64,000 nucleotides of DNA from Chitinophagaceae bacterium (GTDB lineage Bacteria > Bacteroidota > Bacteroidia > Chitinophagales > Chitinophagaceae), in the NCBI GenBank assembly GCA_019638625.1, contig JAHBTK010000002.1:248001-312000 (forward strand), given 5' to 3'. Below are positions 36,111 to 45,023 of the stretch, piece after piece (within the stretch, counting starts at the first letter, position 1; every line of letters starts with the position of its first letter). Under the pieces are notes generated by a model, which was given only the letters and a program-made list of their open reading frames with translations, ran no database searches and was not told the DNA's origin. The position numbers were made by a program, and so were the translations under genes.

Positions 36111-36863
36111 TTACTGAAGACCTGCAAGCATGCTGCGGCCCTCCGCTTTATAGCCATCATCGTCACCCGTTTTGGGTGGTAACTTTACCAGTTTGTTCAG
36201 GACTTCTATTGCTTTATCTGTCTGATGATTTTTGACATAAGCTTTAGCAAGATCAAGATAATTTACCAACAGCAAAGGATCAGCCGTACGCGCTTTTTCA
36301 TAACTTTTGATGGCATCCAGCACTGAAGCCCGCGGAATTCCCCCAAACAATACTTTCACGGCTGCCTTTTCCGCCGTATTCAGGGTGGATACATCAAAGT
36401 TCCACTTACCCAGCAAATACAAAGCCTTTGCATGATTGGCATTAAGCTGTAAAGCGGTGTCTGTATAATTTTTAAAATCGCGGAGATATCTGGCTTTTTC
36501 CTTACCCGATGTAACAGTGGTCATTTTAGCCGCTACTTCCGCAAACACATAGTTCGCATCCGCATTGGCGGGAGCTGCCTCCAAAACCGTATCGGCATAC
36601 TTTTTCGCCTCTGTAAATGCCGCCAGCCGCTGCTTTGCATCCTTCAGGCGATTGCCTGTTCTGGCCGTGAGTTCGGTAACCTTGCAGAGCGCTTTAATAT
36701 TTCCCGGCTGAACAGCCAACACTTCCTTATATTTTGTCAATGCCTCTGCTTCCTTCAGGTCTTTTTCCGACTGTTCCGCCTGCTGTATCAAAGCATCCAC
36801 ATCCTGGGCATACACCATATACCCAAGCGCCAGGGCAAGCAGCGATAATAACCCATATTTCAT
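36111..36863 (-). CDS. Exported TPR-repeat protein
   Basis: 250 residues with a signal peptide MKYGLLSLLALALGYMVYAQ. The rest is helical with TPR-like pairs: ALTKYKEVLAVQPGNIKALCKV, YADTVLEAAPANADANYVFAEVA, YTDTALQLNANHAKALYLLG and YEKARTADPLLLVNYLDLAKAYVKN (read in pieces). It follows folB by 18 bases. The function is not known; such small periplasmic TPR proteins are common in this phylum and mediate protein contacts. Confidence 0.82.
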   Translation of the reverse strand: MKYGLLSLLALALGYMVYAQDVDALIQQAEQSEKDLKEAEALTKYKEVLAVQPGNIKALCKVTELTARTGNRLKDAKQRLAAFTEAKKYADTVLEAAPANADANYVFAEVAAKMTTVTSGKEKARYLRDFKNYTDTALQLNANHAKALYLLGKWNFDVSTLNTAEKAAVKVLFGGIPRASVLDAIKSYEKARTADPLLLVNYLDLAKAYVKNHQTDKAIEVLNKLVKLPPKTGDDDGYKAEGRSMLAGLQ

Positions 36864-36881
36864 AGTGTATATATTGAGTGG

Positions 36882-37253
36882 TTATGTTCTTTTATGCCTA
36901 TCGTATTTTTTATGATAAGCCACGCTGATATTTCCACGGAAATTAACAAGCGGCATGTTTAATTTGCTTATAGAAACGTTAATTTCTACCACCTGGTCGT
37001 ATTTCCTTTTGATATCCGCTGCCATATCCATTGCCAGGGTCTCCAGCAACGGCTCCGGAAGCTGCATATGTGTTTTTACCAGGTCATACAACACCGAGTA
37101 GTCGATGGTTTGCTCTAACCGGTTAATGAGCTCAACCGGTTCCTCAAAATATATATCCAGGTCAACGGCAAAATCATTGCCCAATATTTTTTCCTCTTCA
37201 TGTACTCCATGAAAAGCCCGGAAAGTGAGATGATGGAGTGAAATATGTATCAT
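36882..37253 (-). CDS. folB: Dihydroneopterin aldolase
   Basis: 123 residues from MIHISLHHLTF; an ATG at 37280 would add nine residues and sit closer to trxB. FolB motifs are visible: FRAFHGVHEEEKILGNDF (substrate-binding region) and LLETLAMDMA with the conserved ETLA, plus VEINVSISKLNMP near the end. The enzyme splits dihydroneopterin into 6-hydroxymethyl-dihydropterin and glycolaldehyde in folate synthesis. It lies 30 bases after trxB on the same strand; the pairing with trxB has no obvious metabolic reason. Confidence 0.92.
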   Translation of the reverse strand: MIHISLHHLTFRAFHGVHEEEKILGNDFAVDLDIYFEEPVELINRLEQTIDYSVLYDLVKTHMQLPEPLLETLAMDMAADIKRKYDQVVEINVSISKLNMPLVNFRGNISVAYHKKYDRHKRT

Positions 37254-37283
37254 ATGAACGGGTATTGAAAACAGGAGCAAGGA

Positions 37284-38231
37284 CTAATGAAGTCCCTTTT
37301 CACTCAAATACCTCTCTGCATCCAGCGCTGCCATACAACCACTTCCTGCAGCGGTCACAGCTTGCCTGTATATTTTGTCCTGCACATCACCCGCTGCAAA
37401 CACTCCTTCAATATTGGTTTTGGTGCTGCCCGGGATGGTTTTGATATAGCCCGCCTCGTCCAGTTCCAACCAGTCTTTGAATATCTCCGAGTTGGGCTGA
37501 TGACCAATAGCAACAAATAATGCGCTAACAGGAATGATCTGCTCTTCTCCTGTTTTATTATTTCTGACCCTTACCGATTCGGTTCTGTTTTCGCCAAGTA
37601 TTTCCAGGGTTTCCGTGCTCCAGTAAATTTTGATATTGGGGGTATTCTTAACCCGGTCCTGCATGATCATGGAAGCCCTCATCTCATCCCTGCGCACCAG
37701 CATATGCACGGTGGAGCAGATCTTGGACAGGTATAATGCTTCTTCGGCAGCGGTATCACCCGCCCCCACGATAGCTACTTCTTTACCTTTAAAGAAAAAG
37801 CCATCGCATACAGCACAGGCGCTTACCCCAAAACCGTTGAGCCGCTGCTCACTTTCCAGTCCCAGCCATTTGGCAGAAGCCCCGGTAGCAATGATCACCG
37901 CATCCGCTTCTATTAATTTCTCGTCGTCAATCCATACCTTATATGGTTGCCGTGAAAAATCCACCCTTGTTGCCAGCCCAAACCGTATATCTGCTCCCAT
38001 ACGGGCTGCCTGCTTTTCAAAATCTGTCATCATATCAGGTCCCTGTACGCCATCAGCATAACCGGGATAGTTTTCTACTTCCGTGGTGATGGTCAACTGA
38101 CCGCCAGGCTGAATACCCTGGTACAATAACGGCTTAAGATTAGCCCTTGATGCATAGATAGCGGCGGTGTAACCGGCAGGACCGGAACCAATGATCAGAC
38201 ATTTTACCCTTTCTGTTTCACTATTTGCCAT
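37284..38231 (-). CDS. trxB: Thioredoxin reductase
   Basis: 315 residues. FAD-binding GSGPAG at 15-20, the redox pair Cys139-x2-Cys142 (SACAVCDGFFF), the NADPH-binding GAGDTAAEEALYL and the C-terminal FAD motif GVFAAGDVQD. It passes electrons from NADPH to thioredoxin in the cytoplasm. All key residues are present and the length is standard. The first gene of a likely trxB-folB-TPR transcript; about 150 noncoding bases separate it from the upstream NUMOD4 gene. Confidence 0.96.
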   Translation of the reverse strand: MANSETERVKCLIIGSGPAGYTAAIYASRANLKPLLYQGIQPGGQLTITTEVENYPGYADGVQGPDMMTDFEKQAARMGADIRFGLATRVDFSRQPYKVWIDDEKLIEADAVIIATGASAKWLGLESEQRLNGFGVSACAVCDGFFFKGKEVAIVGAGDTAAEEALYLSKICSTVHMLVRRDEMRASMIMQDRVKNTPNIKIYWSTETLEILGENRTESVRVRNNKTGEEQIIPVSALFVAIGHQPNSEIFKDWLELDEAGYIKTIPGSTKTNIEGVFAAGDVQDKIYRQAVTAAGSGCMAALDAERYLSEKGLH

Positions 38232-38306
38232 AAAATATTTCTTTGAATTTCTACCTCAGTAGTCGAAAATAAAATCCTGCGAAGTTAATGGTAATCGCCG
38301 AAACGG

Positions 38307-38338
38307 AAAAAAGAGGCCTGCAGGCATCCGAATGCCTG
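38307..38338 (-). terminator. Terminator after the NUMOD4/HNH gene
   Basis: On the minus strand CAGGCAT-TCGG-ATGCCTG forms a 7-base stem with a tetraloop. CAGGCCTCTTTTTT follows, so a T-run lies shortly after. It is placed between the NUMOD4/HNH gene and trxB. Confidence 0.65.
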
Positions 38339-38380
38339 ATTTCCGGGCCTGGCAGCCGGAACTGAAGATATGGCTTTACA

Positions 38381-38968
38381 CTATTTTCTGGGAAGTTTTA
38401 CGTGTGCCCAGTTTTCCTTTGTCTTAATGCGGTGGATCTGCATATCGGATACCCCGAATTTAGCGGCAATTGCCTTCAATGTCTTCTTTTCTTTAAGCAT
38501 TGTTTTAATTACCAGCACTTTCTTTACATCCAGCTTAGCGCCCTTTTGAGTCGGGTTATCCTTACGCCTTTTCAGCGCAGCTTTCACACGGGGATTTTTT
38601 TTATTGTGTACAGTCACTTCATCCTGGGTAGCCCATTTCAGGTTGGTATATTTGTTATTCTCGTAATCGTGGTCGAGGTGAATGATATACTTTTGACTGG
38701 CTTTGGGTTTTGGCAAAAAATGTTTGGCTACCAACCTGTGGATCAAAGCGGTGTAGTATTCACCGTTTAGCTTTTTCCGCCAGATGGGATAATTGGCCTG
38801 GCGGCTTAATTGAAGGATAAAACCATCAGAAAGTCTCTTATTATACTTAATAACGCGGCCATGATTGGATATTGCGTATTTATACCATACGGGGCCTTTC
38901 GCTTCGTGGTCGGGGAGGTCCTTCCAAACTTCATTCGGAAGCATTTTTACAGATTGCCTGATAGCCAT
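38381..38968 (-). CDS. NUMOD4/HNH endonuclease-like protein with C-terminal HTH
   Basis: 195 residues, basic. A NUMOD4-like start (VWKDLPDHE ... YAISNHGRVIKYNKRL, 14-45), an HNH_3-like core (LIHRLVAKHFLPKP at 75-88 and IIHLDHDYENNKYTNLKWAT at 95-114) and a helix-turn-helix (LKAIAAKFGVSDMQIHRIKTK). These are the parts of phage and intron homing endonucleases. No intron, intein or phage gene is near. The first Asn of the usual NHIDG motif is Ile here, while the His and the NN remain. It may be a domesticated DNA-binding protein. Confidence 0.75.
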   Translation of the reverse strand: MAIRQSVKMLPNEVWKDLPDHEAKGPVWYKYAISNHGRVIKYNKRLSDGFILQLSRQANYPIWRKKLNGEYYTALIHRLVAKHFLPKPKASQKYIIHLDHDYENNKYTNLKWATQDEVTVHNKKNPRVKAALKRRKDNPTQKGAKLDVKKVLVIKTMLKEKKTLKAIAAKFGVSDMQIHRIKTKENWAHVKLPRK

Positions 38969-39156
38969 TGGAAAAATAAGTTTTAGATAAATTAAAAATA
39001 CACAGGAAAAGGATTGTCTTAAAAACTAGGTTCTGAGCAATCGGCGTTAAATCCCAGGTAACTAGCACAAAAAGCGATGACGGCTGTCACAAGGATACTA
39101 AGTTAGATAATTTGAATTACATATTTAAACTTTAGCTATCTAATCTGGCAAAAAAA

Positions 39157-39756
39157 TTAATCGTTGTATTTCAGTCCCTCCACCAAAATAATGATCATGT
39201 TCTTTTCCAATTGATCCTCCGGTATCTTTTGCTCAGAACGATGCCACGATTCAATGCAACTGATGGCATGCAACATAATGATCACAGCAGTGGAGGCGTC
39301 GATAGGTTTGATCTCCTTATTTTGTATCCCGTCTTCAATTATATGCGCTAACCACTGCCGGTAGGCTTTCCGCTGCGCTTTAAAATTGGAGAGATAAGGC
39401 TCTGTAAGATGCCGCCACTCGCGGTCGGCTACATGCGCCTCATCGCGGTTTTTCAGCATCTGATCAATATGCATTTTTAAAATAGCCTGTATCTTACCTA
39501 TTGCATTCAATTGATTATCAGCCTTTACCTTTTCCAGGTGTGTGGTAAGGAGGTTAGCCACCTTGAAACAGATCTCCTGCAGTATTTCCGCTTTCGACTG
39601 AATGTGGTTATAAAGACTGGCAGCTTCCACACCCACATTTTCCGCCAGATCGCGCATGGAAGTGGCCGCAAAACCCTTATCTCTGAAAAGCTTTGCCGCT
39701 TTGGAAATGATGATCTCCTTTTTAGTACCGTTCCGCTTCGCTTTTATGGGGGGCAT
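39157..39756 (-). CDS. TetR-family regulator
   Basis: 199 residues. DNA-binding helices IIISKAAKLFRDKGFAATSMRDLAENVGVEAASLYNHIQSKAEIL (about 15-58, read in pieces) and a helical ligand domain with DREWRHLTEPYLSNFKAQRKAYRQWL. It is not closely like the exporter TetR upstream in sequence. Its neighbours are the NUMOD4 protein (188 bases away) and the TIGR01777 epimerase (165 bases upstream on the same strand), so its target is unclear; it probably controls genes elsewhere. Confidence 0.88.
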   Translation of the reverse strand: MPPIKAKRNGTKKEIIISKAAKLFRDKGFAATSMRDLAENVGVEAASLYNHIQSKAEILQEICFKVANLLTTHLEKVKADNQLNAIGKIQAILKMHIDQMLKNRDEAHVADREWRHLTEPYLSNFKAQRKAYRQWLAHIIEDGIQNKEIKPIDASTAVIIMLHAISCIESWHRSEQKIPEDQLEKNMIIILVEGLKYND

Positions 39757-39921
39757 GGGTTTAAATGATTATTTATTAAGCTAAAGACTATTTACCCCTG
39801 TCCATACTGAGCTGCCCATCACAAATCAGTGTAAACAGGATATTTGCCTTCATACACAGGTCTTTATCAAAAACTACCGTTTGCCGGACTACAAAGATAA
39901 CCTTCCTGTATTTCAGGCAAT

Positions 39922-40866
39922 CTAAGCAATCGCTTTTGATTTTCCGCCGGTCAGTTCTTTAATGGCAGATTCCAGGGAAGGAAATACAAACTGAAACCCG
40001 GCATTCCTGATCTTATTGCAGTTGAGTGTGATACTTTTAAGCAATTCTTCACTCATCTGTCCAAGCATTACCTTCAGCAAAAATGAGGGAATGTAAAGGG
40101 GGAGATAAAAGGAGCCTTTTAAACTTTCCGCCAGACTGGTAACCAATACCCTGTTGCTGACAGGCTGGGGAGCTGCCGCGTTGTACACGCCTGCCATCCT
40201 GTTGTGTTCAATAGCGTAAATAAACATCCTGCACAGGTCGCGGATATGTATCCAGCTTTGAACCTGGGCGCCATTGCCCAATATCCCCGCGAAACCAGCT
40301 TTTAATGGTTTGACAAATTCTTTTAATGCCCCGCCGGCCCGGCTAAGCACCAATCCGATCCTCAAAATCACCAGCCTTTTACCAATATCAGCAAGCGGTT
40401 CAGCACTTTTTTCCCAGGCGCTGCAGGTTTCCCCAAAAAAACCTCCGGCGGCAGGCATTTCTTCCGAAAAAGCGGTAACCCCTTCCGGCAACAGGCTATC
40501 ATCTCCATACCAACCCATCGCAGAGGCTTGTATAACAGCCTGAACTTTATTGGGAGTATTTGTTAAGGTATTGACTATCAGTTGGGTACTTTTTACCCGG
40601 CTGTTTGCAATTTCCTGTTTATTTTTTTTTGTCCAGCGTTTTTTCGCTACTCCCTCCCCGGCCAGGTTTACGATGTAGTCAGCCTTTTTTATAGCCTCCA
40701 GGTCTATGGTTCCGTTTTGAGGGTTCCATAGCGCCTGGAGAAATTTATTATCTGAACTCCTGATCTTCCTGGTTAGAATAACCACTTCATACCCCTTTTC
40801 CGAAAGCATTCCGGAAAGTAATTGCCCTATAAGCCCTGTTCCTCCGGCAATGAGTACAACGGCCAT
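39922..40866 (-). CDS. TIGR01777-family NAD(P)-dependent epimerase (YfcH-like)
   Basis: 314 residues. Rossmann motif GGTGLIG at 8-14, AGEGVAKKRWTKKNKQEI, ASAMGWYGD at the position of the active-site region, and the C-terminal DUF1731 domain (LPLYIPSFLLKVMLGQMSEELLKSITL read in pieces). This is the SulA/YfcH-like extended SDR family. The gene starts only 4 bases after the ftsZ stop, so it is co-transcribed with the end of the dcw cluster. The substrate is unknown; a link to division is only suggested by position. Confidence 0.9.
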   Translation of the reverse strand: MAVVLIAGGTGLIGQLLSGMLSEKGYEVVILTRKIRSSDNKFLQALWNPQNGTIDLEAIKKADYIVNLAGEGVAKKRWTKKNKQEIANSRVKSTQLIVNTLTNTPNKVQAVIQASAMGWYGDDSLLPEGVTAFSEEMPAAGGFFGETCSAWEKSAEPLADIGKRLVILRIGLVLSRAGGALKEFVKPLKAGFAGILGNGAQVQSWIHIRDLCRMFIYAIEHNRMAGVYNAAAPQPVSNRVLVTSLAESLKGSFYLPLYIPSFLLKVMLGQMSEELLKSITLNCNKIRNAGFQFVFPSLESAIKELTGGKSKAIA

Positions 40867-40870
40867 TACA

Positions 40871-42697
40871 TTAATCTGGTTTATTTCCTTCCAGGAAAGT
40901 ATTAATAGTACTGATCTGCGCCTGGTTATTTTCCTCCGGCTTTACGGTGTAGTTGCTATAGAATTTTTCAACTGAAGCCAGGGCGTTTTTTAACTGAAAA
41001 TTGCGACGGACATATGCCGGGACGTTTTCATACTCATCATTTTGGTCTGGAGCATTTGCGTTGAAAGGCAAGTTGCGCAACTTGCTCAGGCGCTCTGCTG
41101 CCAGCCTTTTTTTGTCATCTGCCTCGTCCTGCATTGCGGGCTCCTCGACAGAAGTGTTTTCATTCTGAGTATTCAGTACGTTGGCATTGTCCGTCGCACC
41201 GGGATCTTTGATCACCACCCGCATTTCAAGCTCCTGCCCGTCAGCAGTACCCTTGTCCTGTAAGTGGGATAGTTCTTCCTTTGAACTAGTGGATTCTATT
41301 TTCTCCGGGTCCTCAACATAAATATTGGACGGCTTTGACAAATAACCACCTGACGTCGCGGTGGTGCTAGCTTCTTTATTGAAATCAAATTCTATATGCT
41401 TTTTTTCGGCATTTACATCAGGAGAACCTGTTTCCGTGTGATGGTTTTCAACTATTGGGATTTCTTCTGCGGATAATGAAGATAAAGAAGAAATTTCTAA
41501 ATGCAATATTTCTTTTTCTCCCGATATATTTTCGGGCTGCTCTTTTGTTGAAGCTACATCAAACACATCGTTTACCGCCGGTATTTCTATCATCTGGGGA
41601 GCCATAGGATCCGCTACCACTTCCTCCTTCTTTTCAGGCATTGTTTTTTCCTCAGGCTTCTGTTCTCCCAAATGCAAAATTATCTTTTCCTCGCCGGCCT
41701 GCTCTTTTACCACAGGTTTTATAAAAGGATCCTTATGGTCAAAACCGGTAGCTATCAGGGTGATACCGATCTTGTCTCCCAACGAGTTATCATAACCCAG
41801 TCCCATAATAACGTTGGTATGCTCTCCGGCCTGGCTGATAAGGTAATTCTGTATGGTGTCCACCTCATCCATAGTGAACTCGGTATCTCCTTCAGCGGAA
41901 TTAATATTGATCAGTATCCATTTGGCGCCGCGGATATCGTTGTCATTCAGCAACGGAGAGTTGATCGCGTCCTGAATGGCTTTTTGCGCCCTGTTTTCCC
42001 CGGTAGCGGTTGCACTGCCGAGGATGGCAACACCCCCATCCCTCATCACGGTACAAACGTCCGCAAAGTCAACGTTGATCTGACCTGTCGAGTTGATCAC
42101 ATCAGTAATACATTTTGCGGCGGTTGCCAGCACATTATCCGCCTTGGCAAATGCCGCTCTCATGGTAAGATTACCATACTGGTGCCTCAGTTTATCATTG
42201 CTGATCACCAACAGGGTATCTACATAACCCTTTAGCAGCTTAATACCCTCTTCCGCCTGCGCGAAACGTTTTTTGCCTTCATAGGCAAAAGGGGTAGTGA
42301 CAATACCCACGGTAAGGATGCCCAGGTCTTTACATATCTTGGCAAGGATCGGCGCGCCACCGGTGCCGGTGCCTCCACCCATACCTGCGGTTATAAAAGC
42401 CATCTTGGTATTTACTTCCAGTATTCTGCGAATCTCTTCCAGGCTTTCTTCTGTTGCCTGACGCCCGATCTCAGGATTTGCCCCGGCGCCAAGCCCCTGT
42501 GTGAGCATGGGGCCCAACTGCACTTTGTTGGGTACATCGCTTTGCGACAACGCCTGTGCATCCGTATTACAGATAATAAAATTCACACCGTCAATATTCT
42601 GGCTAAACATATAGTTTACCGCATTGCCGCCGCCGCCGCCAACACCGATTACTTTAATGATGGACGATTTTTCTTTGGGCAAATCAAAGTGTATCAT
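40871..42697 (-). CDS. ftsZ: Cell division protein FtsZ with long C-terminal extension
   Basis: 608 residues. The tubulin-like GTPase fills 1-325: GGGGNAVN, NTDAQAL, the GTP-binding GGGTGTG at 107-113 and the catalytic T7 loop NVDFADV. A long acidic linker (about 325-530) follows. Near the end is ENVPAYVRRN (557-566), which matches the FtsA-binding tail peptide, and then 42 further residues ending NTFLEGNKPD. Standard FtsZ proteins stop soon after that peptide. It is the last cell-division gene of the dcw cluster, 78 bases after ftsA. It polymerises into the Z ring at midcell. Confidence 0.96.
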   Translation of the reverse strand: MIHFDLPKEKSSIIKVIGVGGGGGNAVNYMFSQNIDGVNFIICNTDAQALSQSDVPNKVQLGPMLTQGLGAGANPEIGRQATEESLEEIRRILEVNTKMAFITAGMGGGTGTGGAPILAKICKDLGILTVGIVTTPFAYEGKKRFAQAEEGIKLLKGYVDTLLVISNDKLRHQYGNLTMRAAFAKADNVLATAAKCITDVINSTGQINVDFADVCTVMRDGGVAILGSATATGENRAQKAIQDAINSPLLNDNDIRGAKWILININSAEGDTEFTMDEVDTIQNYLISQAGEHTNVIMGLGYDNSLGDKIGITLIATGFDHKDPFIKPVVKEQAGEEKIILHLGEQKPEEKTMPEKKEEVVADPMAPQMIEIPAVNDVFDVASTKEQPENISGEKEILHLEISSLSSLSAEEIPIVENHHTETGSPDVNAEKKHIEFDFNKEASTTATSGGYLSKPSNIYVEDPEKIESTSSKEELSHLQDKGTADGQELEMRVVIKDPGATDNANVLNTQNENTSVEEPAMQDEADDKKRLAAERLSKLRNLPFNANAPDQNDEYENVPAYVRRNFQLKNALASVEKFYSNYTVKPEENNQAQISTINTFLEGNKPD

Positions 42698-42775
42698 ACG
42701 CCTGGTTGATTTATTTCCTGCTATTAAAGGGCAGGATTATTAAGAAATAATGGTTAGTATAAAAATTTTTAAATA

Positions 42776-44179
42776 TTATCTGGCAGCCGTATCGCCTTTT
42801 TCGCTGTTGAACCCCCTGTCTCCCTCATCTTCCGTAAACATATCGATCAGTCCGCTTTTTATAGAATCCAAAAAAGTCTTCAGGTTCTTCCTGCGCTTTT
42901 TCAGTTTTTCTTTTCCGATACCTTCTTCCCCGGGAACACTGTCCTTTTGTGAAGCCTGTTCCCTGGCAGGATATACTTCCACACCCGTTTTAAAGCTGTT
43001 CTTGACGACTGAATTTTCATATACATTGTATCCCTTCAATATTAACCCTGTACAGGTAGCATACATCGGTTTGGTGAGTTCCTGTATATGACCGGCAGCC
43101 AGGTGTTCATTGGGCAACCCTATCCGGGCATCCAAACCTGTTACATATTCAGTCAACTGGATCAGGTGCTTCAGTTGTGAACCACCGCCGGTGAGGATGA
43201 TGCCGCCATTCAGCATCTTATTTTCTATGCCCACCTGCCGGAGCTGGTAGGTTACAAAATCCAGTATCTCGCTCATGCGTGCCTGTATGATGCCCGCCAA
43301 CATTTTTACGCTGATCTCTTTAGGCGACATCCCTCTTAACCCGGGAATGGTGATATAAGCATTACTCTTTGCTTCCTCCGCGAGGGCGCTGCCAAACTGT
43401 ACTTTCATTTGTTCTGCCTGTGACTTCAAAACACCCAGCCCGTTTTTAATATCATTGGTAATATTTTCTCCGCCGAAAGGAATTACTGCCGTATGCTTCA
43501 AGACGCCTTCGTAAAACACCGCCAGGTCAGTGGTGCCTCCGCCAATATCTACAATAGCAACGCCCGCTTCCAGGTCCTGTTCGCACATTACGGCAGCAGC
43601 AGAAGCCAGAGGCTGCAGCACCAGGTCCTTCACCTTCAGGTTCGATTTTTCCACGCTCCGGTTGATATTGCGAATAGCGTTTCTGTCGCCGGTGATGATA
43701 TGGAAATTGGCGCCTACTTTCACGCCATTATACCCTATGGGGTTGGTAATATTCTGAAAATTGTCCACCGTAAACTCTTGCGGAATCACGTCTATAATCT
43801 GGTCGCCTGCCGGTATATAGGTTTTATACTGGTTGGCTATCAACTGATCTATTTCAAGCTGCGAAATTTCATCTTCGTTATGCTGCCTCACGATATCTCC
43901 CCTGGTCTGTATACTTTTTATATGCTGACCGGCTATGCCTACGTACACTTCCTCAATACTCAAATCCGGGTTGAAATGATAACAACTTTCCAATGCTGTC
44001 TGGATAGCCCGGATAGTCTGTTCAATATTAAGCACCATGCCGTGCTGAACACCATTGCTGTTGGCTCTTCCAAATCCAAGGATCTCCAGTTTTCCAAATT
44101 CATCTTTGCGGCCGGCAATCGCTGCAATCTTTGTGGTTCCAATATCTAGACCTACAATAATCGGTTGTTCGTGATTCAT
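42776..44179 (-). CDS. ftsA: Cell division protein FtsA
   Basis: 467 residues. Actin-fold ATPase: phosphate-1 VGLDIGTTKIAAI, SHS2 insertion SIEEVYVGIAGQHIKS, phosphate-2 VAIVDIGGGTTDLAVF and the adenosine motif ILTGGGSQLKHL. The C-terminus has a 60-residue tail rich in Lys and Arg (KLKKRRKNLKTFLDSIKSGLID) that may be the membrane-targeting helix, followed by an acidic end. It tethers FtsZ to the membrane. Between ftsQ (45 bases) and ftsZ (78 bases). Confidence 0.95.
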   Translation of the reverse strand: MNHEQPIIVGLDIGTTKIAAIAGRKDEFGKLEILGFGRANSNGVQHGMVLNIEQTIRAIQTALESCYHFNPDLSIEEVYVGIAGQHIKSIQTRGDIVRQHNEDEISQLEIDQLIANQYKTYIPAGDQIIDVIPQEFTVDNFQNITNPIGYNGVKVGANFHIITGDRNAIRNINRSVEKSNLKVKDLVLQPLASAAAVMCEQDLEAGVAIVDIGGGTTDLAVFYEGVLKHTAVIPFGGENITNDIKNGLGVLKSQAEQMKVQFGSALAEEAKSNAYITIPGLRGMSPKEISVKMLAGIIQARMSEILDFVTYQLRQVGIENKMLNGGIILTGGGSQLKHLIQLTEYVTGLDARIGLPNEHLAAGHIQELTKPMYATCTGLILKGYNVYENSVVKNSFKTGVEVYPAREQASQKDSVPGEEGIGKEKLKKRRKNLKTFLDSIKSGLIDMFTEDEGDRGFNSEKGDTAAR

Positions 44180-44224
44180 ATCGGTTGGTTTATTACGTTG
44201 TGACTTTTGTTTGTTATTTAAATT

Positions 44225-45001
44225 TTATTTTTTTACGGCTACTACCTGCTCTTTAAACCTGATGTCCAGCGTTCCATACCTGTTCCAACCTGTTTTGGAC
44301 AACACTTCTTTATAAAAAACATAGAGCCTGCCAAACTTCGCCTCCAGGTTGCCGGCATCACCCAACACTACTTTATGGTCTCCGATCACGGGTATTACTT
44401 CAAACCGGTCTTTTCCTGCATAGTCAACCTGCGCAACCTGCGCCATCCAGAAATCATCTGCCGCCACAAATTCACTGATCGTTTTTACCTGGTTCAACAC
44501 AATACTGTCTGCGCTATCCCATTTGGTTTTATCCAGCGGGCAGTTGGTAAACACCGGCACCCTTGCTGAAAACCTGGTACTCAACGGTAACCGGACAAGC
44601 TCCTTATCGATATAGTAACTCCTTCCTGCCTTTGTAAATATCCTGGCAACAGGTTCCCGCTCCGATATCCTCACCTGCAATACCTCATTATTGTCAAAAA
44701 ACAGTTCCGCGTTCCTGATCCAGGGACTTTTCTCTAACTCAGCTTCCATCTGCTGCAGGTTGATCTCACTTATCGGGCTTCCCTCAATTTTAATATTCAT
44801 GAACTTCAGCATCCCCCTAATATCATTCTTATCCGCAAAAAGGTTGGTTCCGGATTCCCTTATCTCTATATTCACTCCGGCGCATACCTTATCATCACGT
44901 TTACGAATAGCCGCTATCAGAAATACAACCAGGGCAATACCTCCTCCCACCCACAAAGTGGTTATCACAAACCGCTTTACTTTTTTTACCGTTATACCCA
45001 T
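44225..45001 (-). CDS. ftsQ: Cell division protein FtsQ
   Basis: 258 residues from MGITVKKVKRF, placed 22 bases after murC; an ATG at 45076 would overlap murC. One membrane helix (ITTLWVGGGIALVVFLIAAI, about 12-31) is followed by a periplasmic POTRA-like domain (NLFADKNDIRGMLKFMNIKIEGSPI) and the FtsQ beta domain (NEVLQVRISEREPVARIFTKAG). The sequence is diverged, as usual in Bacteroidota, but the position between murC and ftsA fits FtsQ exactly. It bridges early and late divisome proteins. Confidence 0.88.
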   Translation of the reverse strand: MGITVKKVKRFVITTLWVGGGIALVVFLIAAIRKRDDKVCAGVNIEIRESGTNLFADKNDIRGMLKFMNIKIEGSPISEINLQQMEAELEKSPWIRNAELFFDNNEVLQVRISEREPVARIFTKAGRSYYIDKELVRLPLSTRFSARVPVFTNCPLDKTKWDSADSIVLNQVKTISEFVAADDFWMAQVAQVDYAGKDRFEVIPVIGDHKVVLGDAGNLEAKFGRLYVFYKEVLSKTGWNRYGTLDIRFKEQVVAVKK

Positions 45002-45023
45002 CGTTCGCAAATTTTTATAATTA

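Noticed and set aside
39104..39141. TTAGATA / TATCTAA inverted repeat after the second TetR gene
   Set aside because: Only 7 bases per arm, far apart in AT-rich sequence and downstream of the gene; chance is likely.
43493..44149. Long plus-strand open frame (218 codons) opposite ftsA
   Set aside because: It lies wholly antisense to the well-conserved ftsA, and its translation shows no family-like motif.
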